Assembly (NCBI GenBank): GCA_036346395.1
Contig: CM070613.1
Span: forward strand, 25,910,818-25,974,817
Reading direction: 5' to 3'
Length of the DNA stretch: 64,000 bases
Source of the DNA: Hsuehochloa calcarea
Lineage: Eukaryota > Streptophyta > Magnoliopsida > Poales > Poaceae
Position numbers and translations under genes: made by a program. This document shows positions 22,450 through 32,498 of this stretch, piece by piece (position 1 is the first letter of the stretch; each line of letters begins with the position of its first letter). A model generated the notes under the pieces. That model saw nothing but the letters and a program-made list of their open reading frames with translations, was not told the origin of the DNA and searched no databases.

Positions 22450-22913
22450 CACTACATATCAAAGTCGGCGATGTTGAGGAGACTAACGGAGTAGCCACCA
22501 GAGTCCTAGGATGACCGGGGATGCTTGCAACTTGCTGGAGATTCGCCGATGGGCTGGGATTGCGCCTACGGTGCCGATCGCCTGGGATTTTTTTTTCCCT
22601 AAAGGAATGGGTGCGGAAGGCGAGGAAGCGGGGATCGGGGGAGACGCGCCCATGGTGTGGGGATCGAGAGGAGGGCGAAGCGATAGCGACTTGCCGAGGC
22701 AGGCGTGTATGGACGGCTGGATCGTCGCAACCGAGCACCAGATCGGACGGTCTCCGTGGGAGCAAAGAATTACACTAGAGTCCGCGGAACCAGGCGCGCG
22801 AGCACAACACGCAGACCAATCGAACGGCGGACAACCGAAGAAGGCACGATCGGACGGCGTATAAACAGGAGATGACGTGGCCACCCCGAGAAGCGAGCAT
22901 TCCTGTCCCCCTT
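22450..22913. other. GC-rich sequence right of the hAT
   Basis: Continuation of the block at 20665-21033. Frames in it (for example 22511-22864) are GC-rich overlaps on both strands without recognisable domains. Confidence 0.3.
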
Positions 22914-23172
22914 TTATATAGAAAAGAAGATAAAGGTGGCAACATTACACAAGCAACGAATTATGGACAGCAATTCAATGGGGAAAAAATAGAGAGCGCA
23001 TTTACAGCTAGTTTCTGAATCTGATAACTCAAAGGACGACAGACAGATCAGATGAACAAAAGAACATGCATGATGAAGGCAATTGACACACGACACGATG
23101 AGCCGTGGCTGCTATGACTGTACGTACGTATGTACGTCTAGCTAGGACCGCACCGCCGATCATACACACGTG

Positions 23173-23743
23173 TCACCTCAAAAAGGTGACGACGGCCAGG
23201 AGCGCTAAGATCATAAGCGTGTAAACGCTGGACGCGCCGCCGCAGCTCCTGGTGCTCCCGGACAGGTAGAAGTAGTAGTACGGGTTGGACGATGACGGCG
23301 GAGCCGGCGGCGACGAGAAGTGTGAGGGAGCCGCCGGGGGCGACGGCGACATGCCACCACCGCTGCTCTTCGGTGGCGGTGGTGACAGCGACGGTGGAGA
23401 CGGGGGAGGATTCGTCGGCGCCGGCGGTGGGGACATGCCGTACACGTCTCCCGGCGGTGGCGGCAGAATTAGCGCCAGATACGGCGGCGGAGGCGTTGAC
23501 ATCAGCGGCAGAATGGACGGCGTCGATGACGGCTGGCGGCGGCGGCGGCGGCGGCGGCGACGTGCAAATTGTCGGGCACGTCCCGCACTCGCTGATGCAC
23601 AGCAGGCTCGCCTCCGGTCCTTGCGCCGCCGGCTGGCCCTGATCACCGGCGACGACCACCTGAGCGCTGGAGCACACCACCAAGATGATCACGGACACCA
23701 CCAGCACAACCGGCCCTACTCCTGCTCTTCCCTCCATTGCCAC
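23173..23743 (-). CDS. Proline-rich GPI-anchored wall protein, frameshifted
   Basis: Starting at the ATG at 23743, the product has a hydrophobic signal peptide (about residues 10-32), a short Cys motif CISECGTCPTIC and then a polyproline run. Past the run, the frame that continues to 23138 has no wall-protein character. The frame shifted by one base instead gives MSPPPAPTNPPPSPPSLSPP, a YYYFY patch and a C-terminal hydrophobic tail (VYTLMILALLAVVTFLR) ending at 23173, typical of a GPI-anchor signal. Signal peptide, Cys motif, Pro-rich core and anchor together match grass extensin-like GPI-anchored proteins of about 190 aa. The shift must lie in the (CCG)n run near 23531-23560, either a slippage mutation or a sequencing error. 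Location would be the outer plasma membrane and wall. Confidence 0.62.
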
Positions 23744-23820
23744 CTAGACAGAAATTCTCATGAGCTGTGTGTTGTGTTTGCTTGCGCAGGTGAGATTCCT
23801 GCAAGCTTGTGGACCGCCCA

Positions 23821-23828
23821 GTTTATAA
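23821..23828 (-). promoter_or_regulatory. TATA box of the proline-rich protein gene
   Basis: The minus strand reads TTATAAAC about 80 bp upstream of the start codon at 23743, a normal spacing for a plant promoter. Confidence 0.5.
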
Positions 23829-23849
23829 GCGGGAGCAAGCCAAAGTACT

Positions 23850-24578
23850 AGAAAAATGTGCCAAACTTGTGATGCAAGCTCGAACAGAATATGAGCTGCA
23901 GCCCGCAGGGTGTAAAGGGAGATGCAGATGCTTCTTAATTGGAAGCAAGGAATTGTGGATTCCTCCTCACAGATTAATCTCTAAGAAATCAACCACCATG
24001 TCTTTCATGGAAAAAAATCTAGTTAAAAGATTAGTGCATAGAAGCTTAGTTAAAATATTTCTTGTGCTTATATACTGTTTCCCAGAGTACAAGGCAGGTA
24101 AAGCATCTGTGAGTGAATGGAGACCCATGTAGATGAGACTAGAGAGAGCTCAGGGAAGGGCATTTTGCTTGCCTGTAAACAATGAAAATGGACAAGCTCC
24201 CCAATGGAAAATCAAGGCATGCTGAAGGGCTATGGTAAGGTTGTACAACAATGTATTACTACTATTTTACTAGCAAATGTAATGGCAACAAAATGAGTGT
24301 GAATGAGTTCTACAGAATGTGTGCGTCACGCTAGAAACGTTTGAAGTAATTATGAAAATCTGGATATCTGCATTGATTTCCTTTTTTTCTTAAACATTTG
24401 TCAATTTGATGTACTTCAGATTACATGACATGGATGCCAAATTGCCAATAAACAGCCGACAAACTTGTACAAAAGGCTGACCATGGAAGGAAAACTTTTG
24501 CCAGCCTTACCAGTTACTTCAAATGCCCTCCCCTGGGAAGGGAAGTATCAAAAGTACAATTATCAATTAACAACGTTA
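23850..24578. other. Intergenic between the wall protein and PRR remnant
   Basis: Nothing recognised. This is the upstream region of the minus-strand proline-rich gene and the downstream flank of the PRR pseudogene. Confidence 0.4.
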
Positions 24579-27380
24579 CTAGTAAGTTTCTGCTTCTGTT
24601 GTTTTAGCTGCCTTCAGTTTTTGGCTCACAAACTGCCCCTTAACTCTTGGTCTTTGCTGTGCAAGTAGCCATCTTCCTCCTGTGATATCTGACCTGTAGA
24701 AATGGAAGATGAACAGATAAAAGGAAGAATCATTCGAATGATCAACTATCTGGGTAACTATTTATAAAAGCAATAATAGGAGTATCCATTCACTATTTGC
24801 AAACGATATATGAATGCTCATTCGCTATTTGTAAACTACATAGGTTTATCAAACAAAATACCTTTTTCTCGAAGCATCTATCTTTTCTTTTCATGCGAAA
24901 TTTCATCAATGCAGCTTCTCGGCGAGACCAATCACTATCCAATCCATTATTACTAAAGTTCTGGACCCCGCTCTCATTGCCACTTTCTAGAGCAACTACC
25001 ATATTTGCATTTGCATCGGTTTCACTGCTCCCAGTGCATCCACTTCCTTTGCGGATATCCTGGCTACAGTTAGCAGTCTGATCAACATGTTCCACGTGAG
25101 CTCTCACCAAGTCAATCGGTTCTCCTGATTCTCGGAGAATTTGTCTTGAATGATGCAACTGCTGATTTTCGTCTAGCTGTTTGTGTTCATCAATTACTAA
25201 GATTTTCATGGTAATTAGGTTGGAAAGAGGCATGCAGAATTGCCGTCTTGCTGATGCCAGCTGAATCACATTGCATAAAAGGGGCCTGCGGGTAGTATGT
25301 CGGCTGCATAATTGCACCATAGGGGAAGGGTATACCAGCACCAACAGGAATTGGAACAGGTATAAACCCATATGAAGGTTGACTCAAAACTGTCCTTTCT
25401 AGGGGAGGAACTGCTTGTGCCTGCATCTTCTCTTAACACTACTGGAACACAGGATGGCAACACCCTCCGTGCTACTGTCCAAAGGAAGCTGAGCTTGCAT
25501 TGTACTCTCGCATGTATTATGTCATGGGAAGGCGAGACCCCACTGGGTTGGAGATTCTTGTCATAAACAGGTTTTTCATGAGTTATCCGGAGGGAGGGGG
25601 TAAACTGTTGGAAATAGACCCATATGAGTGGGATCTATTTTCTATAATTTTAAAGTATGTATGATTTAGTACCATATTGCTAAGATAAGATAGAGGTGAT
25701 CAAAATATAAGGTGGAGTCCTTGCCACTCTTTAAAACATATGACACATGGATGAGGGTGGCACGAGGAGGGCTTTGGCTAAACACGCGTGCACGCTCATT
25801 CGCGTATTTTCGCGTGAAAAATCGCGTGACTTGTAACTTGAAAAATCTCTCTCTCTCTCTCTCTGTTTGAATGAGATTCAAACGTTTGAATTTGAGGTTT
25901 TATTGGGTGATGATGATAGGCAGTTACCAGTGGGTAAATTGTTGGTTAAGTGTGTCAGTTACTAGTGGGTAAATGGCTACTTAATTAGTCAGTTACCAAT
26001 CATCTCTATATATATACCTGAAGACGTCTAGAGCATTGCGAATAGATACTGCCTCCATTCCTTCTCTTCTTCCCCTGAAAAAATTGTGTTGTCATACTGC
26101 GCCATCTGGACCTCGTCGACTCTTCTTCTCGACTTGCACCGTGAAGAAGGGGAGCGGTATCTCCGAACCATTGCTGCCGTGAAGACCTGCACAGGGGCGG
26201 CAATAAGGTTTCTGGGCAGCGCACATCTGCGACGCTCTTGTGGCTGATTCGCCTGCGTCTTCACTGCTTCCTGTTCTTCATCGAACTCGACTGTAAGTCT
26301 TTCGTGCGATTGATTGAATTATTACATTCTGTTTTTACATATATTGTGAAGTACAATGAGTTGCCTGCTGTTAGTACTGGTTTATGCATCATTAGTCTTT
26401 TATAATATATATATCTTTTATTAAAATTTAGAATTAAAATATTGCCCAAATTTCAACATAAACAGCTGCTGAGCTGGTGGTTCTATCCCTTTATTACCAT
26501 ATCTGTGTCATGTTGCAAGCCATGCGATGAACATGCAAAATAAAGTAAGACAGGATTACACACCATACATGTGTAAGCAATTACTAATATCAAACTAAGG
26601 GTTTAAAACTACCAAAACAGTGTAACCTATTAAATAAACAAATGGGCATGCCAAACAAATGCCGTTCAGAAACCAAAACTGATATAAGAATCTATTTGGA
26701 TTAAAATCCAAAATTAATAAACATGTAGTACCTTGAAAAGACAGAGGAGTTCGAGTGATTAAAGATATCCTTTTCCCTGAACTCTTGGTTTGTATAACCG
26801 TTATGACACTGTTTCTTTCCTAAGTTGATCACTAGAATTTTCCATGACAGCAATATTTTCCATGACTGAAGATTTGCTTTTTCTGTCAGTTGTTGGTTGG
26901 GCAATAGCCAAAAGATCTTTGCCAGGATCGTCGCTTGGATGACGTGAACTTGCATCAGCAATCCTCAAGGCATTATCCATTATCAATCCTCAAGGCATTA
27001 TCCATTATCAGCCCAGCAACCTTTGCAGAAGTAATACCATTAAGGCATTTGGAGCACACGTTGTTCTCAGGTGAAAACACTTGCAGTTTATTAATGTCAC
27101 ACACATTTGCACTTGGAGCATCTACAAGAGGTAAAATCACAACAACTATCAAATGTGCAAAGTAGACACTAAATGGCTGATAACTGAACACAAGAAAATC
27201 AAAGGTCAGATAACCACGTCCAGACTCCTTACCATCGGTACCCTTCAATGCATGTGCTTTTGTGTTTACTCTACCAAAATAATATGTTTTGTTTCTTATG
27301 TTACAATCAACTACTGTACTAGAGACGGTCCAATTTTCTATACTCATCTCTCTCATCCACATCATCTCGGGTCCTACGTA
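24579..27380 (-). pseudogene. Pseudo-response regulator (PRR) pseudogene, 3' half
   Basis: Intron-containing remains of a clock PRR of the PRR59/PRR95 type. Exons in order: about 27380-27233, 27121-26732, 26502-24862 (split by an LTR) and 24693-24579. Splice phases still agree. Recognisable parts are IFNHSNSSVFSR in the second exon, GFIPVPIPVG and GAIMQPTYYPQAPFMQCDS in the third, and a CCT domain split at the expected intron (RREAALMKFRMKRKDRCFEK, then after the intron VRYHRRK and QRPRVKGQFVSQKL). The receiver domain is absent. Breaks: a 25-bp tandem duplication at 26960-27009, a frame loss near 26810, at least two in the third exon (about 25390 and 25193), one in the last exon, and the LTR insertion. 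In an active gene the CCT domain serves transcriptional repression in the circadian clock. Retained introns argue for a DNA-level segmental copy rather than a retrocopy. Confidence 0.85.
25606..26458 (+). mobile_element. Copia solo LTR inside a PRR pseudogene exon
   Basis: It begins TGTTGGAAATAGACCC and ends TTTCAACA, 853 bp, flanked by a perfect target duplication TAAAC (25601-25605 and 26459-26463). Removing the LTR and one TSD copy joins the pseudogene frame on the minus strand as PPAQQLFTPSLRITHEKPVY without loss, proving insertion into coding sequence. It contains a TATATATA-type promoter region near 26008 and no internal domain. Confidence 0.93.
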
Positions 27381-28330
27381 GTAAGACTTACACATTAGCT
27401 GCGTCACATTATTTTTCATACCCTTAGCCATGACGATCACGATCTTAGCTGTGACTTTTGAGATCACCTGTTTTCTATGGCAATTAAGGACATCTTAATA
27501 GTTGGAGATAACTTTTGTCTCTAACATATGCTACATCATTTTTAGTGACAACATTTCTAATATATAGTCTCTAGTATACTATCCAATATTTATATTTTAT
27601 AATTTTCCTTTGAAACAGACTCACATGTCAACTAGAGTAGGTTAGTATACCCTATCTTTGTTTCGTGTCATCCTGTCTTGTTTCACGTCGCGATAATCTC
27701 TTCAGGAAGAGACGATATGTGCTATCTTTTCTTTCACTCTCTTCTCTATGTAGAATTTTATTAATATGGTATAGTTAAAAGACAATAATAAATATACTAT
27801 TGAAGATACCCTTGAGAGACGCACGTTGTAGACTTGTGGCGCCTAGAGTTGGTCGGTACTTAGAGTTTGATAGGATAATAATGGTGTGTTCAGATCCAGC
27901 GTAAGCCCAAAACAGGTAAGTTAAACAAAGGGCTGATACAAATTACAAAGAGCTATAGAAAACAAATGTACACTTTTTTATGGCTTAACCAATAAGCATA
28001 TACTCACTAGATTTAACAAATATGAGTTTTATGGATCTTGGCTAAACATACATAGAGGGGAGGCGCTGGAGCAACATGGGTCTAGCTAGATTATGATTAG
28101 AAAAATTAGCTTGTATATATAGTTTGTCCACTTTGAGAACGTAACGCTAAACCTTCGCCCAAACACTCCGTAGGTTTTTCTGCCATAATTCTACTGTATG
28201 TTTTATTTAATGGAAATATATGCCCTTCACCCTATTTCCCCTTTATCCCTTCTCATTTCAGATCTTGCAACCGCTGCGGAGGAAGATGAGGAGATAGTAC
28301 TTCTTCTCTCCTGGGTCGGCTCGAACCACG
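27381..28330. other. Intergenic, AT-rich
   Basis: No gene recognised. Upstream exons of the PRR pseudogene, including the receiver domain, were looked for here and not seen. Confidence 0.4.
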
Positions 28331-28369
28331 AGATTGTTGATCTGATCTGAGCACAACACAACTCACATT

Positions 28370-28800
28370 ATAGATGGGTCGGACTGTTACGGCCCGATGA
28401 GTCGTGTCGTGCTTGGGTCGCCACCCAGCTCGGTATAAATAGTATCGGGCCTAGTTTGGGCACAGTACTACCGTGTCGTGCTTGGGTCGCCACCCGGCTT
28501 GGTGTGTGTGTGTGTATATATATATAGTTTATTTTCATTTTTAATGCTTATATGATTTTATTTTGTAGTTTTAAAATTTTATATAGTTTATTTTATAAGT
28601 ATATTTTATTTTGGCTTTTTTAATATATATTTTCTAGTATTTTTTAATTTTTCATATTATATAGACTAAATAGGCCAGTAGAGGCCAGTGTGTTGTACCT
28701 CAGTGACCGAACCCACGAACTGACACGGCACAGCCCAGTTACCTAGCTGGGCTGGCCGTGCCGTGCTGGGTTGGACCGAGCCGCTCAAAACGAAGTGAAC
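28370..28800. mobile_element. hAT-like non-autonomous fragment
   Basis: Both ends of this AT-rich block carry GC-rich sequences of the GTGCCGTGC / GACACGGCAC type common in subterminal regions of rice hAT elements. A 30-bp unit around GTGTCGTGCTTGGGTCGCC is directly repeated at about 28406 and 28471. Exact ends and a target duplication were not established. Confidence 0.35.
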
Positions 28801-29281
28801 GAACTCCCATAGTACGTAGGCAATCTTCCTTTACCATTTATCTCATACGAGTCATGAGTCATGACACAACTCTCAAGAGCTAGTCTCCTGCATCCTCACT
28901 AGCAAACATGACAATGTTACAATCATGGGGGTGCCGTTTGCAAAAGTACCCCAAAATCCTCCTCCAGATAAATGTGCCGTGGACTTGGTCCACACTGCCT
29001 CCACGCTCGGCGCGTTTGAACCTCCTGTGGGATGACGGCGAAAACAATCCTCTGACAAGTAATGTTGCGATGCTGATATTATTTCGCACCGTCGGATCAT
29101 AAAGTGAGGGATGAGACCGTGCCGTCTCTGTAGCAATACTGTAGCAAAATAATGTAGACTCAGTGTTATTTCAGGCATTATAGCAGCACTATGGTAGTTG
29201 ATTCAGGCCATTCTTTTCGGATCGGATGACTTAGATCGTCGTAATGTCATAGCACTATGCTCTTCTACCATTGCTAATGCG

Positions 29282-29412
29282 ATAGTAGAGGATGCGAATC
29301 CAACGACGGCACCACTAACTCCCCCTCTCTAGTCTCTACACCTACATTAGCAATGACAGAGGATGCGAATCCAACAACAGCACCACTAACTCCCCTCTCT
29401 GGCCTCTACACC
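29282..29412 (+). repeat. Tandem duplication of about 66 bp
   Basis: Two adjacent units share AGAGGATGCGAATCCAAC, GCACCACTAACTCCCC and CTCTACACCTAC. They differ at a few positions, so the duplication is not brand new. Confidence 0.8.
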
Positions 29413-29713
29413 TACTCCATGCACCAAACCCATCCCAACCATCCGTTCACTCCATTGGCCGCTTTAGCAGCCTCACAGCAAACGAATCTCGAGGCAAATC
29501 GACTACGCAACCAAACCTCGCCAACGACCCCGAGGACAATCTGAGTCGTCCGTATAGTCAACAGTCAACATCAGCATGAATCTGGTAGAGGCGTTTGAAC
29601 AAATTCTTCTCCTCTCCCTCCTCCCCTTCCTCTGCAACGACACAACATCATGTCGTCACCGATGATCACCACCAAACTACGCCTCTCCATTGTGACGCCG
29701 AATGGTTCCTTCC

Positions 29714-29731
29714 TTCTAGAACCTTCTAGAA
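29714..29731. promoter_or_regulatory. Perfect heat-shock element
   Basis: TTCTAGAACCTTCTAGAA contains four alternating TTC/GAA pentamer cores with exact 2-bp spacing, matching the consensus bound by heat-shock factor trimers. A TTCTTAAAGC sequence about 30 bp downstream could act as a weak TATA. No heat-shock coding sequence follows within 2 kb, so it may be a relic promoter or a chance palindrome. Confidence 0.45.
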
Positions 29732-29885
29732 GGGTTTTCCCCATCACCCACGTTGCGGACCCTTCTTAAAGCACCACACACATTCTACTCGCCTCTTTGA
29801 GATCTCTCCGGCCTCCTCCCATGAGAGAAATATCACATTGATCCGTGAGGAGAGGCTTCTGGAAGGGTCTTCACGGTCGGGGAGG

Positions 29886-30061
29886 TATGATGGTGGCGGC
29901 TAAACGGGCTCGAACTAGCTCGACACGGCACGTTAGGCCATCAGGTCGTGTTTGGGCCGCCTCCCCGACATGGTACGACACACCTATTAGCCGGCCCACG
30001 ATGGGCGGGCTGCATCGTGCTCGTGCCAGGCTATGCCGGACCGGCCATTTGGCCAGCTCTA
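29886..30061. mobile_element. Short hAT-like MITE fragment
   Basis: The right end, reversed, reads TAGAGCTGGCCAAATGGCC, close to the nDart-type hAT terminus. The left end ATGGTGGCGGCTAAACGGGC is a degraded partner. No matching 8-bp target duplication was seen. Confidence 0.4.
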
Positions 30062-31085
30062 GATACGAAGCATTGAGTTGGTCAAGATAAGGAGACATTG
30101 GAAAAGGTACCATATGGCTCCCATAGTGTGGTACAAGGGTGAGCGTGTTGTGTCTCGCACATTTTCGTCATTTCCTCTCTGATATGAATACATCTTTACT
30201 TCATACTTTGTTGGTTACACGGTACATATCATCTTCTTAAGAGTCACTGTTTCACAGTGTAAGGTATGCATAATCCATTATTATGAATTATCTCTTAAAT
30301 TTTGTAGCTCCACGTATAATCCAATCTCTTCGCCCCCCAAACCAAGAGGAAAAATGCTCTAATTTTACCATCATATATACTCCTTCCGTTTCGCTATATT
30401 TGTTCATTGTTTCGGGAGTATCTATTTTCAATATTTTTTTTATTAAAGGAATCGAGGTTGTAGTTATTGTAATTTTTATCTCTCTACTCGTTCTTAAATA
30501 CTTTGGAAGAGATGAAGTGGTTGTGATATGATATTTAATAAAATATGTATGATCTTTTTTATTAGGTATTTCTTAAATTTAGTGCTTAATTGTATGCTCG
30601 TTTATAAGACATCGAGGAAATCACTTGATATTGGCATTTATGCGCGTCCATCGAATCGTGAGTTTTTTTGCTAATATAGTACTATTTGCATGCGAAAATA
30701 ACAAATTTAGCCCTCCGGAGACCAAAACAAGAAATGACACGTGGATTCGCCGGCACGCGATATGTATCAAGTCTGCGCCCCAAGGGAGGGCACACTATTT
30801 AGTCTATATTTCTCTACCGACCCAAAATGACTACACTTTGCTAATTCTTATATACGAATTTAACCAAATAAGTGCATAATAAAAAAGTACTAAATTTCTA
30901 AAAAATTAGTACTCCTTATAACTAATTAATTACGACTAAATTATGTACGACTAATTTATTTGGATTAAATAATTATAACTAAATTAATTATGACTAATTA
31001 ATTAAACATATTTAACTACAACTACTTAATTATAAAAATATGGCTACTTAATTATAAAAATTATGGCTACTTAATTACGACAACC
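30062..31085. other. Intergenic, AT-rich
   Basis: A TACTCCTTCCGTTTC motif at about 30379 resembles a Stowaway MITE end, but the partner end was not found. The rest is AT-rich and lacks recognisable features. Confidence 0.4.
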
Positions 31086-31213
31086 AATTACAAAAGGAGC
31101 TTTTGAGCCGGGTTACAACTAAATCGTGTAGATTTAATTACGACAATTAATTAATTATAATTAATTAATTACAATAGGAGCTTTTGAGACTGAGTTATAA
31201 CTAAATCGTGTAG
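31086..31213 (+). repeat. Direct repeat upstream of the NHL gene
   Basis: Two 47-bp units 81 bp apart (31086-31132 and 31167-31213) share AGGAGCTTTTGAG and AACTAAATCGTGTAGA within an AATTA-rich tract. They lie 400-525 bp before the start codon at 31611. Confidence 0.75.
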
Positions 31214-31610
31214 ACGAGAGAAGCCCCCGAGCACAGACTTGCAAAGTCCCCGCCTCTGGAGCAAGAACTTAATCGCTGACGAGTCTGTAGCATTATTTGG
31301 ACCTTCGATCGGTAGATAGACTAGATTTACTGTTCTCACTCAACCAATACTACGTTAGCCAAAAACTCCCAAATCGTTGCCTCGCCGAACAGCGGGCAGT
31401 TGGAAGCGACGCGCAAGCGCTCGGCGCTCCCCTCCCCCGCCGTTTCAACGTCGGACGGACTTCTTCAGATCCCAGATCACCATCAGTCAGTCCATCACCT
31501 CCCCCAAACACAACAACAACAACAAAAACCCAGCAGCCATTCCCAACTGAGCAGGCACCCCGCCACCGCCACCGCCGCCGCATCCGCGTCTCTCCCTCCG
31601 CCGCTCCACG

Positions 31611-32498
31611 ATGCACCCCTGCTCCTCCTCCTCCTCCCAGCCGCCGGACCAGCCCAACTCCAAGTCCCCGCCTCCTCCCGCCCCCGCCATGGGCTACCCC
31701 GCCAACCCCACCCCCACCGGCGCCGCCAACCCCGCCTACTTCGCCTCGCCTCCCCCTGCCAACGGCAACGCCGGCGCCGCGGCCGCTTTCGGCGTCCCGT
31801 ACTCCTATCCCGCCCCCCCTCCCCACCACCCCCCGCCTCCGCCCCCGCTGCCGCACCCTTACCACCCCTACCCGCCCCACCACCACCACCCGTACCCGTA
31901 CCCGCCCCCTCCCCCGCCGCCCACCTGCCTCCGCCGCCTCCTCGCGCTCGTCGTCGCCGCCTTTCTCCTCCTCGGCGCCGGCACCTTCATCGTCTGGCTC
32001 CTCCTCCGCCCGCGCGCCCCCGCCTTCTCCCTCGCCTCCCTCTCCCTCTCCCGCGTCGCCTACTCCCAAGCCAACTCCTCCCTCTACGCCTCCTTCGACG
32101 CCTCCCTCCTCGCCGACAACCCCAACTCCAAGCTCTCCGTCTCCTACTTATCCCCGCTCGCCTCCGTCGCCCTCGCCCCCTCCTCCCCCATCGCTGTCGC
32201 ATCCCTGCCCCCCTTCGCGCAGGGGCCACGCAACACCACCACGCTCACCTTCCGCCTCGAGGTCGACGGGGCCTACGTGGGGCCTGATGAGGCGGCCCCG
32301 CTCAAGAGCGGGGGTGCGGGCACGATGGAGGTCCAGGTTAGGCTCGCCGCCGTGGCCGTGTTCGATCGAGGGGGCTGGCGCACGCGCCGAAGGGTGGTGA
32401 GGGTGATGTGCGATGGCGTGCCCGTGAAGTTCCGCGGGAAGAACGCGACGGAGGCAGCCTTCGATGGCCCGCCACGGCGGTGCGACGTCGTGCTGTGA
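31611..32498 (+). CDS. NDR1/HIN1-like LEA_2 membrane protein, Pro-rich N-term
   Basis: A single-exon frame of 295 aa. Residues 1-104 form a cytosolic Pro/His/Tyr-rich region with runs of HHPPPPPP type. Residues about 109-132 form one membrane helix (LALVVAAFLLLGAGTFIVWL). The rest is a LEA_2 domain with the family's NPNSKLSVSY motif at about 170-179 and possible N-glycosylation sites (NSS, NTT, NAT). Proteins of this NHL family are type II membrane proteins linked to pathogen response and stress. An internal ATG at 31689 (residue 27) has a better context (GCCATGGG) and could be the true start. The upstream leader contains a repeated ACAAC tract. A possible polyadenylation signal AATAAA lies at 32883. 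Specific function is not known. Confidence 0.85.
   Translation: MHPCSSSSSQPPDQPNSKSPPPPAPAMGYPANPTPTGAANPAYFASPPPANGNAGAAAAFGVPYSYPAPPPHHPPPPPPLPHPYHPYPPHHHHPYPYPPPPPPPTCLRRLLALVVAAFLLLGAGTFIVWLLLRPRAPAFSLASLSLSRVAYSQANSSLYASFDASLLADNPNSKLSVSYLSPLASVALAPSSPIAVASLPPFAQGPRNTTTLTFRLEVDGAYVGPDEAAPLKSGGAGTMEVQVRLAAVAVFDRGGWRTRRRVVRVMCDGVPVKFRGKNATEAAFDGPPRRCDVVL

Noticed and set aside
23138..23743. Full 201-codon frame as the true proline-rich protein
   Set aside because: Its second half has no Pro-rich or anchor sequence, whereas the adjacent frame has both; a frameshift is the better explanation.
31350..32069. A 239-codon minus-strand Gly/Arg/Val-rich frame
   Set aside because: Antisense shadow of the Pro-rich coding region; no domain and extreme composition bias.
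31297..32400. A 367-codon frame overlapping the first NHL gene
   Set aside because: Pro/Ser/Arg-rich out-of-frame shadow of the GC-rich LEA_2 gene; the 31611-32498 frame has the membrane helix and the LEA_2 motif.
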